From contig NZ_JAPCHX010000001.1 of NCBI RefSeq assembly GCF_026107415.2, positions 744,001 to 808,000 of the forward strand: a stretch of 64,000 nt of DNA, written 5' to 3'. The notes below the pieces were generated by a model. The model did not search any database. It saw only the letters and a list, made by a program, of their open reading frames with translations, and was not told the DNA's origin. The position numbers and the translations under genes are program-made. Below are positions 34,455 through 47,742 of this stretch, in pieces. Position 1 is the first letter of the stretch. Every line of letters starts with the position of its first letter. Source of the DNA: Microbacterium sp. MPKO10 (lineage in GTDB: Bacteria > Actinomycetota > Actinomycetes > Actinomycetales > Microbacteriaceae).

Positions 34455-34804
34455 CGGGCCGCCTGTGCAACAGCATGAACAACGTCCGCCTTCAGGTCAG
34501 CAAACGATGCAACAGCAGCCGAAGGCTTCGCGCGAAACACCAGGTCACAGCCAATAAGCGAACCATTCTGCCCGAGATCGCCGTGGACAGCTTCGTATGC
34601 CAGTGCTTTCAAGCGACGACGCACACGGTTTCGCGTGACAGCGTTACCGACCGTTTTCGCAACAATGAACCCGAATCGTGGTAGCCCACCATTCGGGTTC
34701 TTCGTTGTGTAGATCACGGTACTCCCGCCAACGCTGCGTCGACCTCGGCGCACGACGTGCTTGTAGTCAGCAGCGCTCGTGATCCGGTGTTCCCTGTCGA
34801 GCAC
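34451..34804 (-). CDS. rnpA: Ribonuclease P protein component
   Basis: The 117-aa basic protein supports the RNase P RNA in 5' processing of tRNA precursors. The RNR signature region reads GFIVAKTVGNAVTRNRVRRR followed by LKAL. GTG 34804 (VLDREHRITSAADYKHVVRR) gives the normal family length of 115-120 residues and N-terminus. The open frame reaches back to 35023, but that part overlaps rpmH in another frame and is not RnpA-like. It is coupled to yidD by an ATGA overlap and lies 20 bp after rpmH. Confidence 0.96.
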   Translation of the reverse strand: MLDREHRITSAADYKHVVRRGRRSVGGSTVIYTTKNPNGGLPRFGFIVAKTVGNAVTRNRVRRRLKALAYEAVHGDLGQNGSLIGCDLVFRAKPSAAVASFADLKADVVHAVAQAAR

Positions 34805-34824
34805 TGTCGGCTGATCGCGGTCGG

Positions 34825-34962
34825 TTACGCAGAGAGCTCGGAGCGACCCTTGCGGCGACGCGCCGAAACAATAGCGCGCCCTGCGCGGGTGCGCATGCGG
34901 GCACGAAAACCGTGAACCTTGGCGCGACGACGGTTGTTCGGTTGGAACGTTCTCTTGCTCAT
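34825..34962 (-). CDS. rpmH: 50S ribosomal protein L34
   Basis: This 45-aa basic protein begins [20 protein letters not shown] and is typical of actinobacterial bL34. ATG 34962 is preceded by AGGAGAGATC, a strong ribosome binding site. It is the first gene of the leftward block that diverges from dnaA and anchors one side of the origin. Confidence 0.99.
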   Translation of the reverse strand: MSKRTFQPNNRRRAKVHGFRARMRTRAGRAIVSARRRKGRSELSA

Positions 34963-35301
34963 GATCTCTCCTGAAGGACACCCGACACGCGAAATGGCAT
35001 CGAGGAAGCTGTGGCCCGAGCACATTCGGGCTGCGTCAACTGATTAAAACTACGTGTTCACGCAGGTTCGGTCAAACTCTGCGCCACCAAAAGGGCAATT
35101 ATCCACAGCTTTCACAGACTTACACGGAGCGACACGCGCGATCGCGCCAACCGGAATGCCGCGGAATTTTGCCCTCACGTGTCTCTGAGACTAGCGTGAT
35201 GTGATCAAGTTATCCACAGCCTGACCTCAGTCGCGCGTGCCGACACAGACCCGGTGGGGTTAAATCAGTGGATAACGCTGTGGATAAGTATGGGGGAACC
35301 A
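34963..35301. promoter_or_regulatory. rpmH-dnaA intergenic region with four DnaA boxes (origin, left part)
   Basis: Exact boxes TTATCCACA occur at 35099-35107 and 35210-35218, and TGTGGATAA at 35279-35287; AGTGGATAA at 35267-35275 has one mismatch. The two groups face each other. The divergent promoters of rpmH and dnaA must also lie here, so DnaA may autoregulate its own gene. The last box ends 14 bp before the dnaA ATG. Confidence 0.85.
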
Positions 35302-36726
35302 ATGTCAGACGAGCAACAGGATGTTGCGGGCACGTGGCAGATCGTGCTGGACGCACTCGCCGAAGACGATCGCATCACACCACCGCTTCAAGGTTTCCTG
35401 AGTCTCGTCGTGCCGAAGGGCATCATGGGTGGCACTTTCTATCTCGAAGTTCCCAATGAGTTCACGGCCGGACAGCTGAATGCGCGCATGAGGGCACCCA
35501 TCCTCCAGGCTCTCGCCGGCACGATCGAGAAATCCCACGGAGCTTCGACCTTCGCCGTCGTGGTCAATCCGGAAATCATCGAGCAGGAATACGACGTAGC
35601 ACCCGACGCGAGACCGGAACCGGTCGCGTCAACTCCCCAACCCGAGCAGCAGTCGTACTCTGTTCCGGCGAATGTCCTCCCCGCCAGACAGAACGACACC
35701 CGTCTCAACGCGAAGTACTCGTTCGACAATTTCGTGATCGGCCAATCCAACCGCTTCGCGCACGCAGCCGCCGTCGCGGTTTCCGAGGCACCGGCCAAGG
35801 CATACAACCCGCTCTTCATTTACGGAGAGTCCGGGCTTGGCAAGACCCACCTGCTTCACGCAATCGGGCATTACGCCATGAACCTCTATCCCGGCATCCG
35901 CGTTCGCTATGTCTCGAGCGAAGAGTTCACCAACGACTTCATCAACTCCATCGCCAACAATCGCGGTCCCGAATTCCAGGCGCGCTACCGCGATATCGAC
36001 ATCCTGCTGATCGACGACATCCAGTTTCTGCAGAACAAGGCAGAGACGCAGGAAGCGTTCTTCCACACCTTCAACACTCTCCACGACCACAACAAGCAGG
36101 TCGTCATCACAAGCGATCTGCCACCCAAGCACCTCACCGGTTTCGAAGATCGTATGCGTTCTCGATTCGAGTGGGGCCTCATCACTGATGTGCAGGTTCC
36201 CGATCTCGAGACGCGCATCGCCATTCTGCGGAAAAAGGCACAGAGCGAGCGTTTGCAGATTCCCGATGAAGTGCTGGAGTTCATCGCCTCAAAGGTATCG
36301 AGCAACATCCGCGAGCTCGAGGGAACACTCATCCGCGTGACGGCTTTCGCGAGCCTTAACCACACACCCGTTGATATGTCACTTGTGCAGACCGTGCTGA
36401 AAGACATCATCACGCTCGACGAAGACAACGTGATTTCTCCGGTCGACATCATCAACACAACCGCCGCCTATTTCAAGCTCACCGTCGACGATCTCTACGG
36501 GTCGAGCCGCTCCCAAGCAGTCGCCACGTCGCGTCAGATCGCCATGTATCTCTGCCGCGAGCTCACGAACCTCTCGCTGCCGAAGATCGGTCAGCTCTTC
36601 GGAAACCGTGACCACACGACGGTGATGTATGCGAACAAGAAGATTGGCGATCTGATGCAGGAGCGCCGGTCGATCTACAACCAGGTCACCGAGCTTACGA
36701 GCCGCATCAAACAGGGAAACCGCTGA
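35302..36726 (+). CDS. dnaA: Chromosomal replication initiator DnaA
   Basis: The 474-aa protein binds DnaA boxes, oligomerises with ATP and melts the origin. Domain I is at residues 1-90; a variable domain II with a Gln/Pro-rich stretch follows. The AAA+ domain starts at [20 protein letters not shown] with Walker [11 protein letters not shown] and Walker [21 protein letters not shown]. The C-terminal DNA-binding domain carries [19 protein letters not shown] 35302 follows GGGGGA closely; upstream frames to 35254 run through DnaA boxes and are not conserved. Confidence 0.99.
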   Translation: MSDEQQDVAGTWQIVLDALAEDDRITPPLQGFLSLVVPKGIMGGTFYLEVPNEFTAGQLNARMRAPILQALAGTIEKSHGASTFAVVVNPEIIEQEYDVAPDARPEPVASTPQPEQQSYSVPANVLPARQNDTRLNAKYSFDNFVIGQSNRFAHAAAVAVSEAPAKAYNPLFIYGESGLGKTHLLHAIGHYAMNLYPGIRVRYVSSEEFTNDFINSIANNRGPEFQARYRDIDILLIDDIQFLQNKAETQEAFFHTFNTLHDHNKQVVITSDLPPKHLTGFEDRMRSRFEWGLITDVQVPDLETRIAILRKKAQSERLQIPDEVLEFIASKVSSNIRELEGTLIRVTAFASLNHTPVDMSLVQTVLKDIITLDEDNVISPVDIINTTAAYFKLTVDDLYGSSRSQAVATSRQIAMYLCRELTNLSLPKIGQLFGNRDHTTVMYANKKIGDLMQERRSIYNQVTELTSRIKQGNR

Positions 36727-37100
36727 CCGACCGGGACTTTTGTCATGCCCTGTGGATAACTTGTGGAGAAGATCCGGACAACATGCGCCAACATGGGGAC
36801 AAAACGGCTCGTCCTGTGAATGACAAGATCGTAGCCACGCCTCCTCACATCCGTGTCATCACGCGGATCCCACACCAGTTCAACAACTCACACGCATGTA
36901 GTTCCCTCATAACTTCCGGCGTGTCGAGACTTATCCACAGTTTCCACAGCGGTTAAGCCCGTTAAGAGAATTACTTAAAGACTCATCCTGCAAGAACCTT
37001 CACCCAGACCGGACCGAATTCCTGCGTGACATGTTTTCTGCCCACGTTGTGGGGCTAGCATGGTGTGCGACTTGTCCGTCGAGTTCGACAGGGGTACCAC
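36727..37100. promoter_or_regulatory. oriC: dnaA-dnaN intergenic region, probable oriC core
   Basis: The 374-bp gap has exact boxes TGTGGATAA (36751-36759) and TTATCCACA (36931-36939), one-mismatch TGTGGAGAA (36762-36770) and a weaker GTTTCCACA beside the second exact box. A locally AT-rich stretch (about 36953-36985, GGTTAAGCCC to TTACTTAAAG) follows and could be the unwinding element. The dnaN promoter must also be here. Confidence 0.8.
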
Positions 37101-38249
37101 GTGCGTTTCAGCGTCAACCGCGATGTCTTGAGCGAAGCAGTCTCATTTGCCGTCAAATTGCTCCCACAGCGCACAACGCTGCCCATTCTCAGCGGGGTGC
37201 TGATCGAAACGACGGATGCCGGCTTGCGGCTCTCAAGCTTCGACTATGAAGTCTCCTCGCAGACCGAGATCGACGCCGACGTCGAAGAAGAGGGCACGAT
37301 CCTCGTCTCGGGTCGCCTCCTCGCAGACATTGCCAGCAGGCTTCCGAGCGCGCCCGTGAACTTCACCACAGACGACAACAAGATTCTCGTGACGTGTGGG
37401 TCAGCGAACTTCACACTCCTGTCGATGCCGGTCGAGGAGTATCCGACCGTTCCCCAGGTGGAGGGTCCGACAGGTCTCGTGCCTGGTGAGGAGTTTGCGA
37501 CGTCAGTGGCACAGGTGGCCGTGGCAGCATCCCGTGACGATGTGACCCCGGTGATTACTGGCGTGCAGCTTGAGGTAAGCGATAACAGCCTCGGCATGGT
37601 TGCGACAGACCGATACCGCGTTGCGGTGCGCGCCATCGACTGGGATGGCAGCAACATCACGACCGACGAGCCGCTCACGGCACTCGTTCCCGCGCGCACC
37701 CTTCAGGAGGTCGGAAAGACCTTCGGTCACGACGGCAACATCGCGATTTCGTTTGCGCACAAGGACGATCGCGAGCTCGTGTCGTTCTCGGTCGATCGCA
37801 AGACGGTGACCTCGCTGCTGATCAAGGGCTCATTCCCACCCGTGCGGCGCCTCTTCCCCGACAATGTCGAGAACCACGCGGTGATCAACACCGCGGAACT
37901 GATCGAAGCCGTACGTCGTGTCTCGCTCGTGCTTGAGCGTGAGGCCGCGTTGCGTTTCTCGTTCAGCATCGATGGACTCACGATGGAGGCCATCGGCTCC
38001 GAGCAGGCCCAAGCTTCAGAATCCGTCGACGCTCTGCTCACAGGTGAGGACATCGTGCTGTCTCTCAAGCCGTCATTCCTCATCGATGGCCTCAACGCGG
38101 TACGCAGCGAGTACGTGCGCTTCTCGTTCACGAAGTCTGAGAACACGAACAAGCCGGGGCCGATGCTCATCACAAGCCAGTCCTCGAAAGACCAGCCAGG
38201 AGCCGACAGCTACAAGTATCTGCTGCAGCCGAACCTGCTCTTGCGCTGA
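37101..38249 (+). CDS. dnaN: DNA polymerase III sliding clamp (beta subunit)
   Basis: The 382-aa protein forms the ring-shaped dimer that tethers DNA polymerase III to DNA. It starts RFSVNRDVLSEAVSFAVKLL and shows the clamp features LPILSGVLIETTDAGLRLSS, MVATDRYRVAVRAIDWDG and the C-terminal GPMLITS region with the conserved final YKYLLQPNLLLR-type ending. GTG 37101, preceded by AGGGG, gives the normal length of about 380 residues; the frame reaches back to 37065 but those residues are not conserved. Confidence 0.98.
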   Translation: MRFSVNRDVLSEAVSFAVKLLPQRTTLPILSGVLIETTDAGLRLSSFDYEVSSQTEIDADVEEEGTILVSGRLLADIASRLPSAPVNFTTDDNKILVTCGSANFTLLSMPVEEYPTVPQVEGPTGLVPGEEFATSVAQVAVAASRDDVTPVITGVQLEVSDNSLGMVATDRYRVAVRAIDWDGSNITTDEPLTALVPARTLQEVGKTFGHDGNIAISFAHKDDRELVSFSVDRKTVTSLLIKGSFPPVRRLFPDNVENHAVINTAELIEAVRRVSLVLEREAALRFSFSIDGLTMEAIGSEQAQASESVDALLTGEDIVLSLKPSFLIDGLNAVRSEYVRFSFTKSENTNKPGPMLITSQSSKDQPGADSYKYLLQPNLLLR

Positions 38250-38280
38250 TTTCAGCGATCGTCAATGAAAGGTGAGTGCG

Positions 38281-39171
38281 ATGCACATTGGACTTGTCGG
38301 GCTCGGACGCATGGGTGGCAACATGCGCACTCGTCTGCGTGCCGCCGGCATCGAGGTCACCGGATATGACCCGAATCCCGAGGTGAGCGATGTCGCGAGC
38401 CTGGACGACATGGTCGCCGCACTTCCGTCTCCGCGCACCGTCTGGGTGATGGTTCCTGCGGGGAAGATCACAGACACCGTCATTGACGATCTGCACGACA
38501 GACTTGAGCAGGGCGATCTCGTCATCGATGGCGGGAACAGCAAATTCACTGACGACTTTCGACACGACGCGCTTCTTGAGAAGAAGGGCATCGACTACAT
38601 CGATGCGGGCGTCTCCGGGGGAGTATGGGGGCTCGACAACGGCTACGGTCTGATGGTCGGCGGGCCGGCCGAGCAGGTTGAGCGTGTCATGCCGATCTTC
38701 GACGCCCTGCGCCCCGAAGGTCCGCGCGACGAAGGATTCGTTCACGCCGGCGAAGTCGGTGCCGGGCATTACGCGAAGATGGTGCACAACGGCATCGAGT
38801 ACGCACTGATGCAGGCGTACGCGGAAGGTTTCGAACTGCTCGAGAAGCGCAGCGATCTGCTCAAGGACGTTCCGGGAACGTTCAAGGCATGGCAGCGCGG
38901 AACCGTCGTGCGGTCATGGCTTCTCGAACTGCTGGTGCGCGCGCTCGACGATGACGATGATCTGTCCGAGATCGAGGGTTATGTCGAAGACTCCGGTGAA
39001 GGACGCTGGACAATCGAAGAGGCGATCATGAACGCCGTGCCCGTTCCCACAATTTCGGCGTCGATCTTCGCGCGTTTCGTGTCGCGGCAAGAGGATTCTC
39101 CCGCGATGAAGGCCGTCGCGGCGCTGCGACACCAGTTCGGCGGTCACGCCGTCAAGAAGTCGGACGACTGA
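38281..39171 (+). CDS. gnd: 6-phosphogluconate dehydrogenase, short NAD-type (YqeC/GndA-like)
   Basis: The 296-aa enzyme oxidatively decarboxylates 6-phosphogluconate to ribulose 5-phosphate. It has the N-terminal Rossmann motif GLVGLGRMGGNMRTRLRAAG, the substrate loop DGGNSKFTDDF, AGVSGGVWGLDNGYGLMVGG and the catalytic region GAGHYAKMVHNGIEYALMQA. At about 300 residues it is the short form, which is usually NAD-preferring, rather than the 470-residue NADP form. ATG 38281 has AAAGG 8 nt upstream. Its place between dnaN and recF is conserved in actinobacteria. Confidence 0.95.
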   Translation: MHIGLVGLGRMGGNMRTRLRAAGIEVTGYDPNPEVSDVASLDDMVAALPSPRTVWVMVPAGKITDTVIDDLHDRLEQGDLVIDGGNSKFTDDFRHDALLEKKGIDYIDAGVSGGVWGLDNGYGLMVGGPAEQVERVMPIFDALRPEGPRDEGFVHAGEVGAGHYAKMVHNGIEYALMQAYAEGFELLEKRSDLLKDVPGTFKAWQRGTVVRSWLLELLVRALDDDDDLSEIEGYVEDSGEGRWTIEEAIMNAVPVPTISASIFARFVSRQEDSPAMKAVAALRHQFGGHAVKKSDD

Positions 39172-39223
39172 CGGGCACGAGGCGAGACACGCGTCGTGAG
39201 GAACGTCACGTGCACCGCCTACG

Positions 39224-40393
39224 ATGGAACGCGTGATCGTCACGCATCTGAACATCAGCGATTTTCGCAATTACGCGACCGCTGATGTGGCGCTGCAGCC
39301 CGGGGCGAACCTGTTCATTGGCCGCAATGGTCAGGGCAAAACGAATCTCGTCGAATCCCTCGGATATCTGTCGACGCTCGGCTCACATCGCGTCTCGCAA
39401 GACAAGGCAATGATCCGGGCGGGGCAGGACGCCGCGATCATCCGGGCGAAACTCCACCATGCCGGTCGCGACATGCTCGTTGAAGTGCAACTCAACCGTT
39501 CCGGGCCGAACCGGGCTCAGGTGAATCGCGGCGTCATCAAGCCGCGGGAACTGCCGCGCTACTTCTCCAGCGTGTTGTTCGCGCCGGAGGATCTCGGCAT
39601 CGTCCGCGGCGATCCGGGCGCGCGGCGGCGGTTTCTCGACGAACTGCTTGTGCTGCGGTCACCGCGGCTCGCCAGCATCCTGGCCGATTACGATCGCACA
39701 CTGAAACAGCGCAACACCCTCATGAAGTCGGCGCGGGCGACCGGTGTTCGTGGTGCGCAGCTCAGCACCCTTGAGGTGTGGGATGACAAGCTGATCGCGT
39801 TGGGTAGCGAAATCATCGACGAGAGGGTTGCCCTCGTCGATGCGTTGCGGGCGCCGATCGCCGACGCCTATTCGAAGGTTGTGGATGCTGACCACGGCGC
39901 AGCGCTTGAGCCACTGCTGTCGATCTTGGGCCGCGATGCCGATGATGACGACGCCCAGAACAGCCCGGATGCTGCGACAGCATCCGGAAATCAGACGACA
40001 GCTGAGCGGTTTCGCGCAGCTCTTGCGGCGCGGAGATCGCAGGAACTCGAGCGGGGCCTCACACTTGTGGGCCCCCATCGCGACGACGTGCTGTTCACGC
40101 TCAACGACCTTCCGGTCAAGGGTTATGCGAGCCACGGGGAATCGTGGTCATTCGCCCTCGCCCTCAAGCTCGCATCGGCCGAGCTGCTGCGCCGCGACTC
40201 GTTCGCGGGTGACCCCGTGCTGATGCTCGACGACGTGTTCGCCGAACTCGACAAGGGCAGGCGCTCACGTCTGGCCACAGCCATCGTCGATTTTGAGCAG
40301 GTCATCATCACGGCCGCCGTGATCGAGGATATTCCGGAACAGCTGACCGCTCACACCGTTCACATTCACGCCGGGACGATCACCGATGGCTGA
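39224..40393 (+). CDS. recF: DNA replication/repair protein RecF
   Basis: The 389-aa SMC-like ATPase loads RecA at gaps with RecO and RecR. Walker A is GRNGQGKTNLVESLGYLSTL at about residue 35; the ABC-type signature region SHGESWSFALALKLASAELL and Walker B VLMLDDVFAELDKGRR lie near the C-terminus. A low-complexity insert (DAAQNSPDAATASGNQTT-like) near residue 245 is a lineage-specific loop. ATG 39224 lacks a clear Shine-Dalgarno; GTG 39233 (IVTHLNISDFRNY) is an alternative. The stop overlaps the dciA start by 8 bp. Confidence 0.97.
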   Translation: MERVIVTHLNISDFRNYATADVALQPGANLFIGRNGQGKTNLVESLGYLSTLGSHRVSQDKAMIRAGQDAAIIRAKLHHAGRDMLVEVQLNRSGPNRAQVNRGVIKPRELPRYFSSVLFAPEDLGIVRGDPGARRRFLDELLVLRSPRLASILADYDRTLKQRNTLMKSARATGVRGAQLSTLEVWDDKLIALGSEIIDERVALVDALRAPIADAYSKVVDADHGAALEPLLSILGRDADDDDAQNSPDAATASGNQTTAERFRAALAARRSQELERGLTLVGPHRDDVLFTLNDLPVKGYASHGESWSFALALKLASAELLRRDSFAGDPVLMLDDVFAELDKGRRSRLATAIVDFEQVIITAAVIEDIPEQLTAHTVHIHAGTITDG

Positions 40394-40892
40394 CAACGAG
40401 CGGGGCGGCGACCGTGAAACCGAATCAACGCGGGTCTATCTGAGATTCAAGGAGATCTTCGGCGGCCGGAAGCGGGGCGCGGGGCGCCGAAAGCGTGACA
40501 CAGGAGACGGTCCCTCGAGCAAACCGTTCGGTTCGGGCCGGGACCCAAAGGGTATCGGCGATGTCATGAGCACACTGACGACGACTCTCGGCTGGGACTC
40601 GACGCTGTCGCAGGCCGAGCTGATCAACCGGTGGGCCGAGGTCGCGGGGGAGAGCACCGCGGCACACTCGGAACCGATCGGAATTGAGGGCGGCGTGCTC
40701 ACGGTGAAATGCGATTCCACGGCCTGGGCGACGCAATTGCGGCTCATGCGGGTCGAGATCATGAACCGCATCGCGACGAGCTTTCCAGACGCGCGCATTG
40801 ACAGCATCCGATTTCAAGGCCCCAACGTCCCATCATTCAAACGTGGCCTCAGATCGGTTCAGGGCCGCGGTGTGCGCGATACCTACGGTTAA
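40386..40892 (+). CDS. dciA: DciA-family (DUF721) replicative helicase loader-like protein
   Basis: The 168-aa protein has a disordered, basic N-terminus (FGGRKRGAGRRKRDTGDG) and a C-terminal DUF721/KH-like fold with WAEVAGESTAAHSEPIGIEG, LTVKCDSTAWATQLRLMRVE and the final IRFQGPNVPSFKRG. DciA loads or activates the DnaB helicase in bacteria that lack DnaC/DnaI, which includes actinobacteria. The start lies inside recF, so the two are translationally coupled; a strong terminator follows 28 bp after the stop. Confidence 0.92.
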   Translation: MADNERGGDRETESTRVYLRFKEIFGGRKRGAGRRKRDTGDGPSSKPFGSGRDPKGIGDVMSTLTTTLGWDSTLSQAELINRWAEVAGESTAAHSEPIGIEGGVLTVKCDSTAWATQLRLMRVEIMNRIATSFPDARIDSIRFQGPNVPSFKRGLRSVQGRGVRDTYG

Positions 40893-40920
40893 GGTGACAA
40901 ATCTGGTGGATATTGGCACG

Positions 40921-45666
<4,746 letters not shown>

Positions 45667-45668
45667 GA

Positions 45669-46073
45669 ATGACAAGCGTTGCCGACAAACTGGCTAAGAA
45701 GTCAGCGCGAAAGCCGTCGAGCAAGCAGGTGCGCCTGAAGCTCGTATACGTCGACTTCTGGTCGGCGCTGAAGCTGTCGTTCCTGATCGCGATTGCCGCC
45801 GCGATTATCACGGTCGTGTTCTTCTTCCTGGTTTTCACCGTTCTCGATGCCACGGGCGTCTTCGACCAGGTGTCGAGCCTCTACAAGGAGGTCACCGGTG
45901 ACAAGGAGGGGCTTGAAGCGATCATCGGGCTTGGCCGAGTCATGGGCTTCGCGCTTGTCGTCGCGATCTTGAACCTGGTGATCGTGACGGTTCTCGGTGC
46001 GCTGGCCGCCGGGCTGTACAACCTGGCGGTCAAGATCACGGGCGGCCTGCTCGTGGGTTTCACCAACAACTGA
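45669..46073 (+). CDS. DUF3566 domain membrane protein
   Basis: The 134-aa protein has a basic N-terminus (KLAKKSARKPSSKQVRLKLV) and two membrane segments (LKLSFLIAIAAAIITVVFFF and ALVVAILNLVIVTVLGALAA) joined by an extracytoplasmic loop. DUF3566 proteins follow gyrA in nearly all actinobacteria; function is unknown. It starts 2 bp after gyrA, with its ribosome binding site inside the gyrA end, so it belongs to the gyrBA operon. Confidence 0.94.
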   Translation: MTSVADKLAKKSARKPSSKQVRLKLVYVDFWSALKLSFLIAIAAAIITVVFFFLVFTVLDATGVFDQVSSLYKEVTGDKEGLEAIIGLGRVMGFALVVAILNLVIVTVLGALAAGLYNLAVKITGGLLVGFTNN

Positions 46074-46157
46074 TCACGACACTCCCGGCCCGTTGCGGGG
46101 CTGATTTCGATTGGGAAATCACGACTATTTCGGGTAATCTCGAATCTGGTCAAAAAC

Positions 46158-46231
46158 GGGGCTATAGCTCAGGCGGTTAGAGCGCTTCGCTGATAACGAA
46201 GAGGTCCCAGGTTCAAGTCCTGGTAGCCCCA
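46158..46231 (+). tRNA. tRNA-Ile (GAT anticodon)
   Basis: The 74-nt cloverleaf begins GGGGCTATAGCTC, has anticodon stem-loop CTTCGCTGATAACGAAG with GAT, the T arm GGTTCAAGTCC and acceptor end TAGCCCC plus discriminator A. CCA is not encoded. Position downstream of gyrA is standard. Confidence 0.98.
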
Positions 46232-46267
46232 CTTGTGGGAGTCACGTTAAACTGATCTTCCATTTTC

Positions 46268-46340
46268 GGGGCCTTAGCTCAATTGGTAGAGCGCCTGCTT
46301 TGCAAGCAGGAGGTCAGGGGTTCGATTCCCCTAGGCTCCA
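46268..46340 (+). tRNA. tRNA-Ala (TGC anticodon)
   Basis: The 73-nt cloverleaf begins GGGGCCTTAGCTC, has anticodon stem-loop CTGCTTTGCAAGCAG with TGC, the T arm GGGGTTCGATTCCCC and the acceptor end AGGCTCC plus discriminator A. CCA is not encoded. Its 3' end borders the accessory region and could have served as an integration site. Confidence 0.98.
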
Positions 46341-46407
46341 CAATTTCATACGTAGTCACATGCCTCACAATGGTTTTCTGGCGTGACGCAACAGTGAACA
46401 GCTCCGC

Positions 46408-46665
46408 TCAGCGGAGTGTCGCGTGTTCTTCGTCGATGTCGATGTACTGGGTCTCGCTGATGCGCGAGTAGCAGTCGGCGACGAGGCGTTCGGCGACTGC
46501 AACGAGGATCGGGCAGCGGGTGCAACCGGTGGTTCGCCTCCTGCGTCCGGTGCAGACGAAGTAGGCGTATTGGGCGCCCTGCTTGTTCTTCGGCAGATCG
46601 AGTTGCAGGCACGACCCGCAGGCCCCGCAGAACAGGGAGCCCTTCGGTATCAGCACATCGGAGAT
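46408..46665 (-). pseudogene. Serine recombinase remnant (zinc beta-ribbon part only)
   Basis: About 80 codons remain. They read KGSLFCGACGSCLQLDLPKN, QGAQYAYFVCTGR and ERLVADCYSRI, the zinc beta-ribbon found in the middle of large serine recombinases, with the Cys pairs CGAC and CTGR...C preserved. The catalytic N-terminal domain, the rest of the recombinase domain and the coiled coil are absent, and upstream codons in frame soon meet a stop. Large serine recombinases integrate phages and conjugative elements. A remnant only about 70 bp from a tRNA 3' end suggests an element once integrated here and then decayed or was deleted. Confidence 0.75.
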
Positions 46666-46847
46666 AACCGCTCGACACGGGCAGGATCAACCGCGCTACG
46701 TCCGCTCCTACGGAAGCTCATCAACTCGCCGGTGTTCCGAGAAGATCGCATGCCGCTAGTGCTCAGCGACGGTACGTGCACGACCATCGCGTGACGGTCC
46801 GAACCCGGGGATCTAGCCCAACCAATCCGTCCTGAGCGCTCACTATG

Positions 46848-46860
46848 TACCTATGAGGTA
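46848..46860. promoter_or_regulatory. Inverted repeat TACCT-ATG-AGGTA, probable PadR operator cut off from padR by the IS
   Basis: A perfect 5-bp inverted repeat around a 3-bp spacer lies 10 bp before the IS end. Removing the IS and one target-duplication copy places it about 12 bp upstream of the padR ATG, where an autoregulatory operator would be expected. Confidence 0.5.
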
Positions 46861-46869
46861 TATAAACGC

Positions 46870-46916
46870 TGATGGCGCTCACTGATTTTCCTCAGTTGTG
46901 CTCGCTGAATTTCCCC
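46870..46916 (+). repeat. IS21 terminal inverted repeat, istB side
   Basis: Begins TGATGGCGCTCACTGATTTT and contains two copies of a GCTC(A/G)CTGA(T/A)TTTCC sub-repeat. Confidence 0.9.
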
Positions 46917-46932
46917 GGGTCGCGTGGTTAGG

Positions 46933-47742
46933 TTAGCGCAGGTTTGTGCCGGTGGTGGCGCGGCGGAGTTCGTCGGCTGCGGTGGCGTGGTGGCGGAGCC
47001 GGTAGGAGGCGCCATCGAGGGTGATCACGACGGAGCGGTGCAGGAGTCGGTCGAGCATCGCGGCGGCGACGGTGGTGTCGCCGAGGATCTCGCCCCAGGC
47101 GCCGACGGGCCGGTTCGTGGTGATCACGATCGAGGTTTTCAGGTAGCGCTGGTTGATGACCTGGAACAGTGCCGAGGCTGTTTCGCCGGGTAACGGGAGG
47201 TAGCCGAGCTCGTCGATGATCAGCAGGGTTGGGCCGGCGAAGAACCGCATCATCGTCGACCATTTGCCCTCGATCGCGGCGCGATGGCAGCGGGCGGCGA
47301 GGTCAGCGGCGGAGGTGAAGTAGGTGCGGTAGCCGGCTTGAACGGCGGCGTGGCCGAGGCCGGTGGCGATGTGTGTTTTCCCGACGCCGGGCGGGCCGAT
47401 CAGCAGCACGTTGGTGGCGGTGTCGATGAACCGGCAGGTGCCGAGTTCCTGCAGCAGGTTGCGGTCGATGCCGGAGGCGGCGTCGAGGTCGAAATCGTTC
47501 AGTGTCGCGCCGGTGGGCAGGTTCGCGAAGCGGAATCGGCCGGCGAGGCGTCTGGCGTCGGTAGCGGTGACCTCGGCTCGAAGGAGGTGTTCAAGGGCCT
47601 GGGTCAGTGACCAGCCTTCCGCTTGAGCCTGGTCGAGCACGGCGGGTAGCGCGTCGGCGGCGTCTCCGAGTTTCAGGTCTGTCAGGTGGCCGCGCAGCTG
47701 CTGATAGACGCTCGCCGCTGTCGTTGTGGGTGTGGTGCTCAT
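46933..47742 (-). CDS. istB: IS21-family helper ATPase IstB
   Basis: The 269-aa AAA+ protein assembles on DNA and activates the IstA transposase, helping choose the target. Walker A is GPPGVGKTHIATGLGHAAVQ (about residue 108), and the Walker B/sensor region reads LLIIDELGYLPLPGETASAL, a hallmark of IstB/DnaC-like ATPases. The ATG at 47742 overlaps the istA stop (ATGA), giving coupled translation. The reading frame continues upstream inside istA but that part is only a shadow. Length is normal for the family (250-270 aa). Confidence 0.97.
   Translation of the reverse strand: MSTTPTTTAASVYQQLRGHLTDLKLGDAADALPAVLDQAQAEGWSLTQALEHLLRAEVTATDARRLAGRFRFANLPTGATLNDFDLDAASGIDRNLLQELGTCRFIDTATNVLLIGPPGVGKTHIATGLGHAAVQAGYRTYFTSAADLAARCHRAAIEGKWSTMMRFFAGPTLLIIDELGYLPLPGETASALFQVINQRYLKTSIVITTNRPVGAWGEILGDTTVAAAMLDRLLHRSVVITLDGASYRLRHHATAADELRRATTGTNLR

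Larger units (their letters stand above)
46341..46869. other. 529-bp segment between tRNA-Ala and the IS element
   Basis: It carries the recombinase remnant on the minus strand and the operator-like TACCT-ATG-AGGTA. Before the IS inserted, it continued directly into padR. Confidence 0.6.
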
